A stretch of 11,501 nucleotides of DNA, taken from an uncultured Elusimicrobium sp. (lineage in GTDB: Bacteria; Elusimicrobiota; Elusimicrobia; Elusimicrobiales; Elusimicrobiaceae). Within the stretch, counting starts at the first letter, position 1. Every line of letters starts with the position of its first letter. Below are positions 1-6,101 of the stretch, in pieces. The notes beneath the pieces are model-generated. The model worked only from the letters and a program-made list of their open reading frames with translations. It was not told the origin of the DNA and did not search any database. The translations under genes and the position numbers were made by a program. The DNA lies in contig CACXHA010000094.1 of the NCBI GenBank assembly GCA_902767385.1, forward strand, positions 1 to 11,501, written 5' to 3'.

Positions 1-6
1 ACAAAA

Positions 7-34
7 GGCGGCTATAAAAAGCCGCCCTTTTTGT
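7..34 (-). terminator. Hairpin terminator downstream of nadB
   Basis: A perfect 7-bp stem (GGCGGCT at 7-13 pairing with AGCCGCC at 20-26) encloses a short AT loop. It lies about 24 bases past the nadB stop codon. On the minus strand the stem is followed by TTTTGT, and on the plus strand by CTTTTTGT, so it could stop transcription from both directions. The gene to its left lies outside the window. Confidence 0.8.
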
Positions 35-49
35 AAGAAAGAATCCGGT

Positions 50-1600
50 TTATTGGGTATCCGTCAAATAGTGACACCCTACGCTGCGCTTATTTTGAAG
101 GGCCGCATACGTAATCAGCAGCGCGCTGCGCACGCCGTTACGTAGGTCAATAAGTTCCTGGCACAAGGCCGTTTCTTTGTAAAATACGTCAATTTCGTTA
201 CGTAAATGTCGCAAAATCTTTTCGGCTCGTTCCAAGTGTTTACGGCTGCGCATAAGCCCCACGTAATTCCACATCGTGTTGCGTAGCGTAGCTAAATCTT
301 GCTTGATTAAGTTAATATCCGGAGTTTCATGCGGCACCACCCAATCTTTGGGGGTAGGGATATGAAAATGCTGCGTTTGAATTTCCTTAGCGTCTTCTTG
401 CGCACACAAATATCCCATCGCCACCGCTTCTAATAAAGAGGTACTGGCCAAGCGGTTTGCCCCATGGTAGCCGGTGCAAGCCGTTTCGCCAATGGCGTTT
501 AAATGTAAAATGTTTGTCCGCCCGGCCGCAGTAGCATAAATTCCTCCGCAAAAATAGTGCGCGGCAGGTACTACAGGGACGGGAACTTTAGTCATATCAT
601 ACCCGCCTTCCAAACATTTTTTGTAAATAGCCGGGAAACGTTCCCGGGTTTCTTGTGCCGGGTTAGCGGTAATATCCAAGTACACACACTCGTGCGAGGT
701 GTTGAGCCGCTCTTGTTCAATCGCGCGCGCAACAATATCACGCGGGGCTAAATCTTTAAGCGGATGGTATTTTTCCATAAAAGCTTCACCTTTACTATTG
801 CGCAAAACAGCCCCTTCTCCACGTAACGCCTCGGAAAGTAAAAAATTTTTTCCCTTGGCAAACACCGTCGGGTGGAACTGCACAAATTCCATATTCATCA
901 CACGCGCTCCCACCCGGTAGGCCATGGCAATCCCATGCCCGTAAGCATGCGCTGCGTTTGTGGTATGTAAATAAAGCTGCCCCACTCCGCCTGTAGCCAG
1001 TATGGTCTTTTTGGCGGTAATGGCAAATACCTCGCCGGTTTTATTATCTAGCGCGTACGCCCCAAATACGGTAAGCGGATAGTAGCGGTCCATTAAATTG
1101 GTGGAACTGTGCGATAGCGTAAGCAAATCAATCGCGCTGCAAAATTCTTTAACGGTAATAAGCGGATTATTTTTGACCGATTGCGCAATGGCCGAAAGCA
1201 TGGCATGCCCGGTAGTATCTTTGGAATAAATAATGCGGTTTTTACGGTGGGCCCCTTCGCGCGTAAAACGCAACCGGTGCTGTGTGTCCAAGTCAAAAGG
1301 AACTGTTAAATCGTGTAAGAAAATTTCTTCTACCGCTTTACAACCGGCAACAGAAAGTTCACGCACCGCCGGTTCGTTACACATTTGCGCAGTAGCCATT
1401 TTAACATCTTCTACCAGTTCTTCTACTTTTAAATCCGGCTCATAAACAATGCCCCCTTGGGCCAAATCACTATTGGCCTGGGACATTTCTCCGCAACATA
1501 ACACCAGGGTTTTAAGCCCTTTTTTGGCGGCCTGGTGCGCATACACGCAACCGGCAATCCCGGCACCAATGACCAAACAATCGGTAGAAAGAATTTTCAT
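50..1600 (-). CDS. nadB: L-aspartate oxidase (NadB)
   Basis: NadB is a cytoplasmic FAD enzyme that oxidises L-aspartate to iminoaspartate, the first step of bacterial de novo NAD synthesis. The product goes to quinolinate synthase (NadA), which is not in this window. At 516 residues it has the usual length. The Rossmann motif IGAGIAG is at residues 11-17 and the family motif SDLAQGG at 44-50. The flavin and substrate region TREGAH is at 113-118, FVQFHPT at 239-245, LLSEALRGEGA at 254-264, APRDIVARAI at 285-294, AAHYFCGGI at 346-354 and ACTGYHGANRLAS at 374-386. The substrate-binding residues known from E. coli NadB appear to be present (His243, Arg287, His348, Arg383 here). The C-terminal 100 residues form the helical domain of the succinate dehydrogenase/fumarate reductase flavoprotein superfamily. 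NadB is favoured over those relatives by ACTGYHGANRLAS and by the absence of SdhB-type partner genes. The ATG at 1600 has no Shine-Dalgarno sequence, but a TATAAT box sits six bases upstream, so the mRNA may be leaderless. The gene appears monocistronic. Confidence 0.96.
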   Translation of the reverse strand: MKILSTDCLVIGAGIAGCVYAHQAAKKGLKTLVLCCGEMSQANSDLAQGGIVYEPDLKVEELVEDVKMATAQMCNEPAVRELSVAGCKAVEEIFLHDLTVPFDLDTQHRLRFTREGAHRKNRIIYSKDTTGHAMLSAIAQSVKNNPLITVKEFCSAIDLLTLSHSSTNLMDRYYPLTVFGAYALDNKTGEVFAITAKKTILATGGVGQLYLHTTNAAHAYGHGIAMAYRVGARVMNMEFVQFHPTVFAKGKNFLLSEALRGEGAVLRNSKGEAFMEKYHPLKDLAPRDIVARAIEQERLNTSHECVYLDITANPAQETRERFPAIYKKCLEGGYDMTKVPVPVVPAAHYFCGGIYATAAGRTNILHLNAIGETACTGYHGANRLASTSLLEAVAMGYLCAQEDAKEIQTQHFHIPTPKDWVVPHETPDINLIKQDLATLRNTMWNYVGLMRSRKHLERAEKILRHLRNEIDVFYKETALCQELIDLRNGVRSALLITYAALQNKRSVGCHYLTDTQ

Positions 1601-1601
1601 A

Positions 1602-1633
1602 ATTATATTATATAATTTTCACAAGAGTATCAA
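1602..1633 (-). promoter_or_regulatory. Putative nadB promoter, probably leaderless
   Basis: On the minus strand TTGATA (1633-1628) lies 15 bases before TATAAT (1612-1607) and 17 bases before the overlapping hexamer TAATAT (1610-1605). A second TATAAT overlaps at 1607-1602. The first TATAAT ends six bases before the nadB ATG, so a start site about seven bases downstream would fall on or next to the start codon. There is no purine-rich ribosome binding site. The -35 box overlaps the T-tract of the upstream pilin terminator, so the intergenic region is used very economically. Confidence 0.6.
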
Positions 1634-1659
1634 AAAGCCACCGCCTGAAACGGTGGCTT
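1632..1659 (-). terminator. Terminator of the minus-strand pilin gene
   Basis: A perfect 9-bp stem (1635-1643 with 1651-1659, AAGCCACCG / CGGTGGCTT) has a 7-base loop. On the minus strand it is followed by a T-run (CTTTTTGAT), as expected for an intrinsic terminator. It starts 21 bases past the pilin stop codon and separates that transcript from nadB. Confidence 0.88.
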
Positions 1660-1679
1660 AGCAAAAAGCAACCGGGTTG

Positions 1680-2186
1680 TTACTTGGTACAACCATCGGT
1701 AGAACAGTTTACATATCCCATAGCTTGGCAAAAGGCAACACCGTCCTCTCCGTTCCCCACACAAGAAATCTGGTCTTGCTTGGTACCGGCAGCATAATTG
1801 GGATACATCTGTATATAGTAAAGTCCATCCTTTCCACCCCGATAAGCCCGCACTACTTCCTGGCCATCATTCTCTTCAATGTATACGTCAAAATGTTTCG
1901 TGTTTTGGTAATTGTCACCACTTCCCCCTCCAACTACCACATCCAACGTTTTAAAAGAGTGCACTTGATCGTCTGCTAATTGATTTCCTTCCAATTGTTC
2001 ATCAAAGTAAGTTCGGTTTAAAGCTTCTACTACCGCACTGGCGGCCGCCAATCCTTCCGAAAAGCGCGATTGCTCCACCGAGCGTTTGTAATATCCTACG
2101 CCCAACCCGGTAAGGATGGACACGATAATAATAACTGCTAATAATTCAGCTAATGTAAAACCTAAAAAAGAGTTGGTATCTTCCAT
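1680..2186 (-). CDS. Type IV pilin-like protein with a cysteine-rich C terminus
   Basis: This is a 168-residue prepilin or pseudopilin. A short leader of nine residues ends in Gly9. It is followed by FTLAELLAVI, the class III prepilin peptidase site, with Phe10 as mature residue 1 and the conserved Glu at mature position 5 (Glu14). Residues 10-30 form the hydrophobic N-terminal helix that anchors the protein in the inner membrane before assembly. The soluble domain has a Gly-rich stretch (VVVGGGSG, 83-90) and four cysteines near the end (142, 153, 161, 166) that could form two disulfides. No pilus assembly, secretin or prepilin peptidase gene is nearby, so it depends on machinery encoded elsewhere. 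It could be a minor pilin, a type II secretion pseudopilin or a specialised surface pilin; sequence alone does not decide. A good GGAGG ribosome site (2195-2191) and a strong promoter precede the ATG. Confidence 0.88.
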   Translation of the reverse strand: MEDTNSFLGFTLAELLAVIIIVSILTGLGVGYYKRSVEQSRFSEGLAAASAVVEALNRTYFDEQLEGNQLADDQVHSFKTLDVVVGGGSGDNYQNTKHFDVYIEENDGQEVVRAYRGGKDGLYYIQMYPNYAAGTKQDQISCVGNGEDGVAFCQAMGYVNCSTDGCTK

Positions 2187-2190
2187 AAGT

Positions 2191-2231
2191 CCTCCATTTA
2201 TTATTATAACCTTTTTTCAAACTCTTTGTAA
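2191..2231 (-). promoter_or_regulatory. Sigma70-type promoter and RBS of the minus-strand pilin gene
   Basis: On the minus strand, TTACAA (2231-2226), a 17-base spacer and a perfect TATAAT (2208-2203) make a strong vegetative promoter. Transcription would start near 2196, so the 5' leader is only about ten bases and is mostly the GGAGG ribosome site (2195-2191), four bases before the ATG. Confidence 0.75.
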
Positions 2232-2240
2232 TACTTTTAG

Positions 2241-2280
2241 TTGCAAAACGCGCCCAAAACCGTTATACTACTTGGTAGGA
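2241..2280 (+). promoter_or_regulatory. Sigma70-type promoter and RBS of the plus-strand pilin gene
   Basis: TTGCAA (2241-2246), a 17-base spacer and TATACT (2264-2269) form a good promoter. AGGAG (about 2277-2281) lies six bases before the ATG at 2288. The -35 box starts nine bases past the -35 box of the divergent pilin promoter, so the two promoters are back to back and RNA polymerase or a regulator on one side could influence the other. Confidence 0.75.
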
Positions 2281-2287
2281 GAATTTT

Positions 2288-2752
2288 ATGAACTATAACA
2301 AAAAAGGATTTACGTTAATTGAATTACTTACCGTAGTGATTATTTTAGCTATTTTAACATCTATTGCGTTGCCGCAATACCAAAAAACGATTTACCGCAC
2401 CGAGGCTTCCAATGCACTGATTAATTTGAAATCTTTGTATGATTCGGCCAAACGTTTTTATGCGATGAACTCTACGTTTCCGTCCTCTTTTGCGGACTTA
2501 GATGTAAAGTTATTGTCCGACGAGGACAACCCAACAAGCACTTTAAATTCTGGCGGGTTTAAATTTGAGTTTGCAGGAAAAGGCATGAAGGCGTGCCGCA
2601 ACGTAGAGGCCGGTGCAACTAGCTCGCTGTGTTTACAAGTGTCGTACGTAACGGGAGGTGGAAAGCGGGACGTATATACCTGTACCGCCACCGGTAAGTA
2701 CGAATCTGTTTGTGCCGCTATGTGTTCAACTGCAACTTGTACCCTTGAATAA
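2288..2752 (+). CDS. Type IV pilin-like protein (PilE/PulG type), six cysteines
   Basis: This is a 154-residue prepilin. A six-residue basic leader plus Gly7 precedes FTLIELLTVVIILAI, an almost textbook prepilin peptidase site. Phe8 is mature residue 1, Glu12 is the conserved mature Glu5, and the membrane helix runs to about residue 28 and ends with the typical ALPQYQK. A conserved-looking helical spine (ASNALINLKSLYDSAKRFY) is followed by a beta-domain with six cysteines (103, 115, 132, 142, 146, 151), the last three close together at the C terminus. It resembles its divergent neighbour in leader, helix and cysteine-rich end, but the two globular domains differ clearly, so they are distant paralogues rather than a recent duplication. 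There are no assembly genes nearby; the role (major pilin, minor pilin or secretion pseudopilin) is open. Confidence 0.92.
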   Translation: MNYNKKGFTLIELLTVVIILAILTSIALPQYQKTIYRTEASNALINLKSLYDSAKRFYAMNSTFPSSFADLDVKLLSDEDNPTSTLNSGGFKFEFAGKGMKACRNVEAGATSSLCLQVSYVTGGGKRDVYTCTATGKYESVCAAMCSTATCTLE

Positions 2753-2773
2753 CCCAACCAGATTTACCAAAGG

Positions 2774-2804
2774 AAAAACACCGCCCGCAAAAGGCGGTGT
2801 TTTT
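2774..2804. terminator. Bidirectional terminator between convergent pilin and helicase genes
   Basis: AAAAACACCGCC (2774-2785) pairs with GGCGGTGTTTTT (2793-2804) around a 7-base loop. The GC core is followed by T-runs on both strands, so it can end the plus-strand pilin transcript and the minus-strand ABC-F/helicase transcript. The helicase stop codon (2805-2803) lies inside the terminator arm. Confidence 0.92.
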
Positions 2805-4191
2805 ATTTGCGTTTGCGTTTGCGTTTGAAAAACTTTTTAAATTTGCGGACTGGGCGGGATTGCTCTTGCGATAAAATCCGCGCGGCATCGGCGGCTTTGT
2901 GAAAGGTTTTGGGTTTCTTGGACGCTCGCATAGAAATACGCGACGTCTGCGGCAAAACTACCTCTTCTTTTGCCAAAAGCTCTTGGGCGAGCTGCGTATA
3001 TTTAGAAGGCGTTTGCACGCGTTTTTCTTTTGGGCGGCGTTTGGCGTGGATTTCTCCCTCTTCGTGCGCCACAAACTTGGGCGTTGGCAGCGGCTCAATC
3101 GTTTTTTGAACGGTTTTTACGGGAGCGGCAAATTTAGTCACACGGCAAATTTCCTGCCATTTACTGCCGTCATCACTAATCAAAGAAATCGCACTACCCA
3201 CACTGCCGGCGCGCCCGGTACGCCCAATGCGGTGGATATAATCTTGCGGGCATTGGGGCAAATCATAATTAATCACGTGCTCAATTTGCGGCACGTCTAA
3301 ACCACGCGCAGCCAGGTCCGTCGCTACCAAAATACGCACACTGCCGCTGCGGAAAAATTCCATAATTTGCCGGCGGCGGTTTTGGCGCAATTCGCCATGT
3401 AGTGCGCTCACTTTTTGACCGTAACGTTTTAATTCTTTAGCCAACCGCTCCGCACCGTGTTTGGTTTTTACAAATACTAAAATAGAGCCCGCGCGCGTAT
3501 TGAGTTCATGTAAAAGTTGCGGCAATTTTTCGCGCACCGTCACGTATACAATCTCTTGCAATACTCCTTGCGCGGCCGACGTAACCGCCCCGATTTGTGC
3601 GCGCACCGGACGGGTTAAAAACTCGTTAGAAAGTTGCACAATTTCCGGGGGCAGCGTAGCTGAAAACAAAAGCGTTTGGCGCGGCGCGGGCAACGCAGAA
3701 ACAATTCGGCGCATATCATCAATAAATCCCATATCCAGCATGCGGTCGGTTTCGTCTAGCACCAAAAAATGCGTTTTAGACAGGTCCACACTTTTGCGCC
3801 CCAGATGGTCCAGCAGCCGCCCGGGCGTAGCAATAATAACGCGCGGTTTACGGCGCAAGTCTGCATATTGTTTGTGGATGTTATCCCCCCCGATTATGAG
3901 CGCGGCGGGCAATGTGTCAGTAAGCTTTTCCAGCTCACTTAAAATCTGCTCGGCCAGTTCGCGCGTGGGCGACAAAACAAGCGCGTTTTCCGCCGGATTT
4001 TGCGTTAAATGCACAATAAGCGGCAGCAAAAAAGCAAGCGTTTTACCCGTACCGGTTTGCGCCGTTCCCAGTACATCTTTGCCGCTAAGCGCCGGCGGCA
4101 GTGCGCGCGCCTGAATCGGCGTAGGCTCTGTAATGAGCATACGCTTTAGTGCGGTTTGTAAAAATTCGGGCAAAGTTTCAAATACGTTCAT
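2803..4191 (-). CDS. DEAD-box ATP-dependent RNA helicase, RhlE-like, with DETD motif II
   Basis: This superfamily 2 RNA helicase unwinds short RNA duplexes and typically acts in ribosome assembly, RNA decay or cold adaptation. In the 462-residue protein the Q motif PTPIQ is at 23-27, motif I AQTGTGKT at 44-51, Ia PTRELA at 75-80, GG at 101-102, Ib TPGR at 122-125, III SAT at 167-169, V ATDLAARGLDV at 280-290 and VI HRIGRTGRAG at 310-319. Motif II reads DETD (146-149) instead of DEAD; the Asp and Glu that bind Mg and activate water are kept. Beyond residue 365 there is a long basic tail ending in FFKRKRKRK, typical of RhlE/DeaD-like helicases and probably for RNA binding. The subfamily is judged from the RhlE-like core, so no gene symbol is given. 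The ATG overlaps the stop of the upstream ABC-F gene (ATGA) and has no Shine-Dalgarno sequence, which points to translational coupling. Confidence 0.95.
   Translation of the reverse strand: MNVFETLPEFLQTALKRMLITEPTPIQARALPPALSGKDVLGTAQTGTGKTLAFLLPLIVHLTQNPAENALVLSPTRELAEQILSELEKLTDTLPAALIIGGDNIHKQYADLRRKPRVIIATPGRLLDHLGRKSVDLSKTHFLVLDETDRMLDMGFIDDMRRIVSALPAPRQTLLFSATLPPEIVQLSNEFLTRPVRAQIGAVTSAAQGVLQEIVYVTVREKLPQLLHELNTRAGSILVFVKTKHGAERLAKELKRYGQKVSALHGELRQNRRRQIMEFFRSGSVRILVATDLAARGLDVPQIEHVINYDLPQCPQDYIHRIGRTGRAGSVGSAISLISDDGSKWQEICRVTKFAAPVKTVQKTIEPLPTPKFVAHEEGEIHAKRRPKEKRVQTPSKYTQLAQELLAKEEVVLPQTSRISMRASKKPKTFHKAADAARILSQEQSRPVRKFKKFFKRKRKRK
2806..2827 (-). repeat. Hexanucleotide tandem repeat encoding the Lys-Arg tail of the helicase
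   Basis: TTTGCG occurs three times in a row plus a partial fourth copy (TTTG). On the coding strand it reads AAACGC and encodes alternating Lys and Arg just before the stop codon. Gain or loss of a unit would change the tail by Lys-Arg without shifting the frame. Confidence 0.85.
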
Positions 4192-6041
4192 ACGGATTGT
4201 GTGAGTGCGGCCTCTACTTCTTCGTTTAGGCTAATCCACCGCTCCTCGGTTTTTTTAAGTTCGTCGTTAAGTAACGCCAGTTCAATGCTGCTGTCCGCCG
4301 AATATTGCGCCACAAGTTGTTCTTCCAACGCGGCTTTGCGGGTGGTTAGTTTTTCAATTTTCTCGTCTAGCGCGCGAATTTCTTTTTTTAAGGGAGCCAC
4401 ACGTGCCCGGCGGACAGCCGCCTCTTTGCGCTGCATTTCTTTAGAGGTCATTTTGTCGCTGGCCAGGTCGTTGCGATCATTGTTTTTAAGAAGTTGGGCT
4501 TTGTAATCGTCCAAATCCCCCGCAAACGTTTGGCACGTACCGCGGCGCACAATCCACAACGTATCACACGTCAGTTCTATCACGTGCAAATCGTGCGTGA
4601 TGAGCACCACCGCGCCTTCGTAATTATTGAGTGCCTCAATCAGCGCGGCGCGCGACTGAATATCCAAGTGGTTGGTCGGCTCGTCTAAAATAAGCAAATG
4701 CGGCGCGTCTTTGGTGATGAGTGCCAACAAGAGGCGCGATTTTTCACCGCCCGAAAGGCTGCCAATCAAGGTATCGCTTTTGGCTTTGTTAAGGCCAAAC
4801 GCGCCCAGTTGCGCGCGGATTTGCGTTTCGGTAGAGAGCGGCATTTGCGCGCTAAGCATTTCGTACGGCGTTTTTTCTACGTCGAGCTCCTCGGTTTGGT
4901 GCTGCGAAAAATACGCAATCTTCATTTTTTTAGCCGTTGTCATCTTGCCCGACATCAAGAGTAGCCGGTGCGATAAAATTTTAGCCAACGTAGATTTTCC
5001 GTTACCGTTGGCCCCCAAAAGAGCAATCCGGTCGTCGGGCTCAATGCGTAAATCTAAATTTTGCAAAACGGGTTTTTCATCATACCCCGCCACGCCGTTT
5101 TCAATGGTAAGCAAAGAATTATTCAGTTTTTCCGGCGAGGGGAATTCAAAATGCGCTTCGGGGTCTTTGGGGATTGCAGGCGCCGCGCCCAGTTTTTCAA
5201 TCATTTTTAGACGGCTTTGCGCTTGCTTGGCTTTGGTAGCTTTGTAGCGGAAGCGATCCACAAACGATTGCAAATGCGCCACCACGCGCTCATGCTTGGC
5301 AGCGGCTAATTTAGCCCCCTCTATGGCGGCGGCGCGGGTACGTTCGTACGTATCGTAATTGCCGTTGTAAAGTTTTAGCTGCCCGTCTTCCACGTGGATA
5401 ATATGGTCGCACAAACGGTTTAAAATGTGGCGGTCGTGCGAAATAATAAAGACGGTTTTATCCACGCGCACCAAATAATTTTCCAGCCACATGGCCGTTT
5501 CCAAGTCCAGGTGGTTGGTGGGCTCGTCTAATAAAAGGCAGTTAGACGGTGCATATAAACATGCCGCCACGTTGGCACGCACTTGCCACCCGCCGGAAAA
5601 TTCTTTAAGCGGGCGTTTAAAATCGTCGTTAACAAACCCCAGGCCGCTTAAAATAGCACTGGCGCGGGCAGTAGCGCTATGCGCACCCAAAAATTCCAAT
5701 TTATCAAAAACTTCCGCCATGCGCTCGCCGGAAATATTCGGGTTTTCCAACTCTTTTTGAAGGCGCATGAGCTCTTTATCAGCCGATAACACGTAATCCA
5801 ACAAACAAACCGACGGGTCGGCAATATCCTGCGCTACCGATGCAATTTGCGTGCCGCGCGAGATTTCTATTTTTCCCCCGTCCGGCGAGAATTTGCCCTC
5901 AATAAGCTTAAACAGCGTAGACTTTCCGCACCCATTGGGCCCCACCAGTCCCACTTTTTGCCCGTCGTGAATCAGCACCGATGTATCTTCAAACAATGTG
6001 CGCAGGCCAAAGTGAAACGAGAGCGTTTTAATATCTATCAT
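4188..6041 (-). CDS. ABC-F family ATPase, YheS-like translation factor
   Basis: ABC-F proteins are cytoplasmic twin-ATPase factors that bind the ribosomal E site and help stalled or difficult translation; some confer antibiotic resistance. The first domain has Walker A GPNGCGKS (34-41), signature FSGGW (148-152), Walker B ending in DEPTNHLD (172-179, catalytic Glu173) and switch His202. The inter-domain linker (about 241-300) contains FVDRFRYKATKAKQAQSRLK, the P-site tRNA-interaction motif region. It looks like E. coli YheS rather than Uup or EttA. The second domain has Walker A GANGNGKS (343-350), LSGGE (429-433), DEPTNHLD (453-460, Glu454) and His483. A charged coiled-coil extension covers about 533-612. 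There are no membrane segments, so it is not a transporter. At 617 residues it is full length. It is first in a two-gene unit with the helicase. The ATG at 6041 lacks a Shine-Dalgarno sequence and sits six bases from a TAAAAT box. A resistance role is not indicated by context. Confidence 0.95.
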   Translation of the reverse strand: MIDIKTLSFHFGLRTLFEDTSVLIHDGQKVGLVGPNGCGKSTLFKLIEGKFSPDGGKIEISRGTQIASVAQDIADPSVCLLDYVLSADKELMRLQKELENPNISGERMAEVFDKLEFLGAHSATARASAILSGLGFVNDDFKRPLKEFSGGWQVRANVAACLYAPSNCLLLDEPTNHLDLETAMWLENYLVRVDKTVFIISHDRHILNRLCDHIIHVEDGQLKLYNGNYDTYERTRAAAIEGAKLAAAKHERVVAHLQSFVDRFRYKATKAKQAQSRLKMIEKLGAAPAIPKDPEAHFEFPSPEKLNNSLLTIENGVAGYDEKPVLQNLDLRIEPDDRIALLGANGNGKSTLAKILSHRLLLMSGKMTTAKKMKIAYFSQHQTEELDVEKTPYEMLSAQMPLSTETQIRAQLGAFGLNKAKSDTLIGSLSGGEKSRLLLALITKDAPHLLILDEPTNHLDIQSRAALIEALNNYEGAVVLITHDLHVIELTCDTLWIVRRGTCQTFAGDLDDYKAQLLKNNDRNDLASDKMTSKEMQRKEAAVRRARVAPLKKEIRALDEKIEKLTTRKAALEEQLVAQYSADSSIELALLNDELKKTEERWISLNEEVEAALTQSV

Positions 6042-6047
6042 ATTTAT

Positions 6048-6095
6048 ATTTTACCAAATATAGAGGGCGCTTCCCTCGGGCAAAATTGGTAAAAT
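6048..6095. promoter_or_regulatory. Symmetric divergent promoter region with 10-bp inverted repeat
   Basis: ATTTTACCAA (6048-6057) and its exact reverse complement TTGGTAAAAT (6086-6095) face each other across 28 bases. Each arm carries TGGTAAAAT, which reads as an extended -10 element (TGn plus TAAAAT), and each is separated by exactly six bases from an ATG: ABC-F on the minus strand and the methyltransferase on the plus strand. A smaller palindrome GAGGG/CCCTC (6063-6067, 6073-6077) lies almost on the same axis. I see no good -35 boxes and no Shine-Dalgarno for either gene. The arms may be promoters, operator half-sites for a shared regulator, or both. Confidence 0.6.
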
Positions 6096-6101
6096 AGAAC
6101 T

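Noticed and set aside
1677..1979. A 100-codon plus-strand frame over the minus-strand pilin gene
   Set aside because: Its hydrophobic appearance comes from the complement of the pilin's coding sequence. The minus-strand frame has a prepilin site, promoter, ribosome site and terminator, so the plus-strand frame is rejected.
1632..2804. Three hairpins with GGCGG/CCGCC-type stems (7-34, 1635-1659, 2774-2804) as a dispersed repeat family
   Set aside because: Each has a different stem and loop and sits exactly at a gene end with a T-run, so ordinary intrinsic terminators explain them.
3461..4114. A 217-codon open frame on the plus strand opposite the helicase gene
   Set aside because: It lies wholly antisense to a gene with all DEAD-box motifs, has no recognisable domain and a Ser/Arg-rich composition typical of reverse-complement shadows in this GC-skewed codon usage.
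4672..5247. A 191-codon open frame on the plus strand opposite the ABC-F gene
   Set aside because: It is antisense to strongly conserved ABC domains, shows no domain of its own and has no ribosome site; it is treated as a shadow frame.
4188..6041. An ABC-F antibiotic-resistance determinant
   Set aside because: The linker and domain motifs match the housekeeping YheS-like type, it is paired with a helicase and an rRNA methyltransferase, and there is no leader peptide or mobile context.
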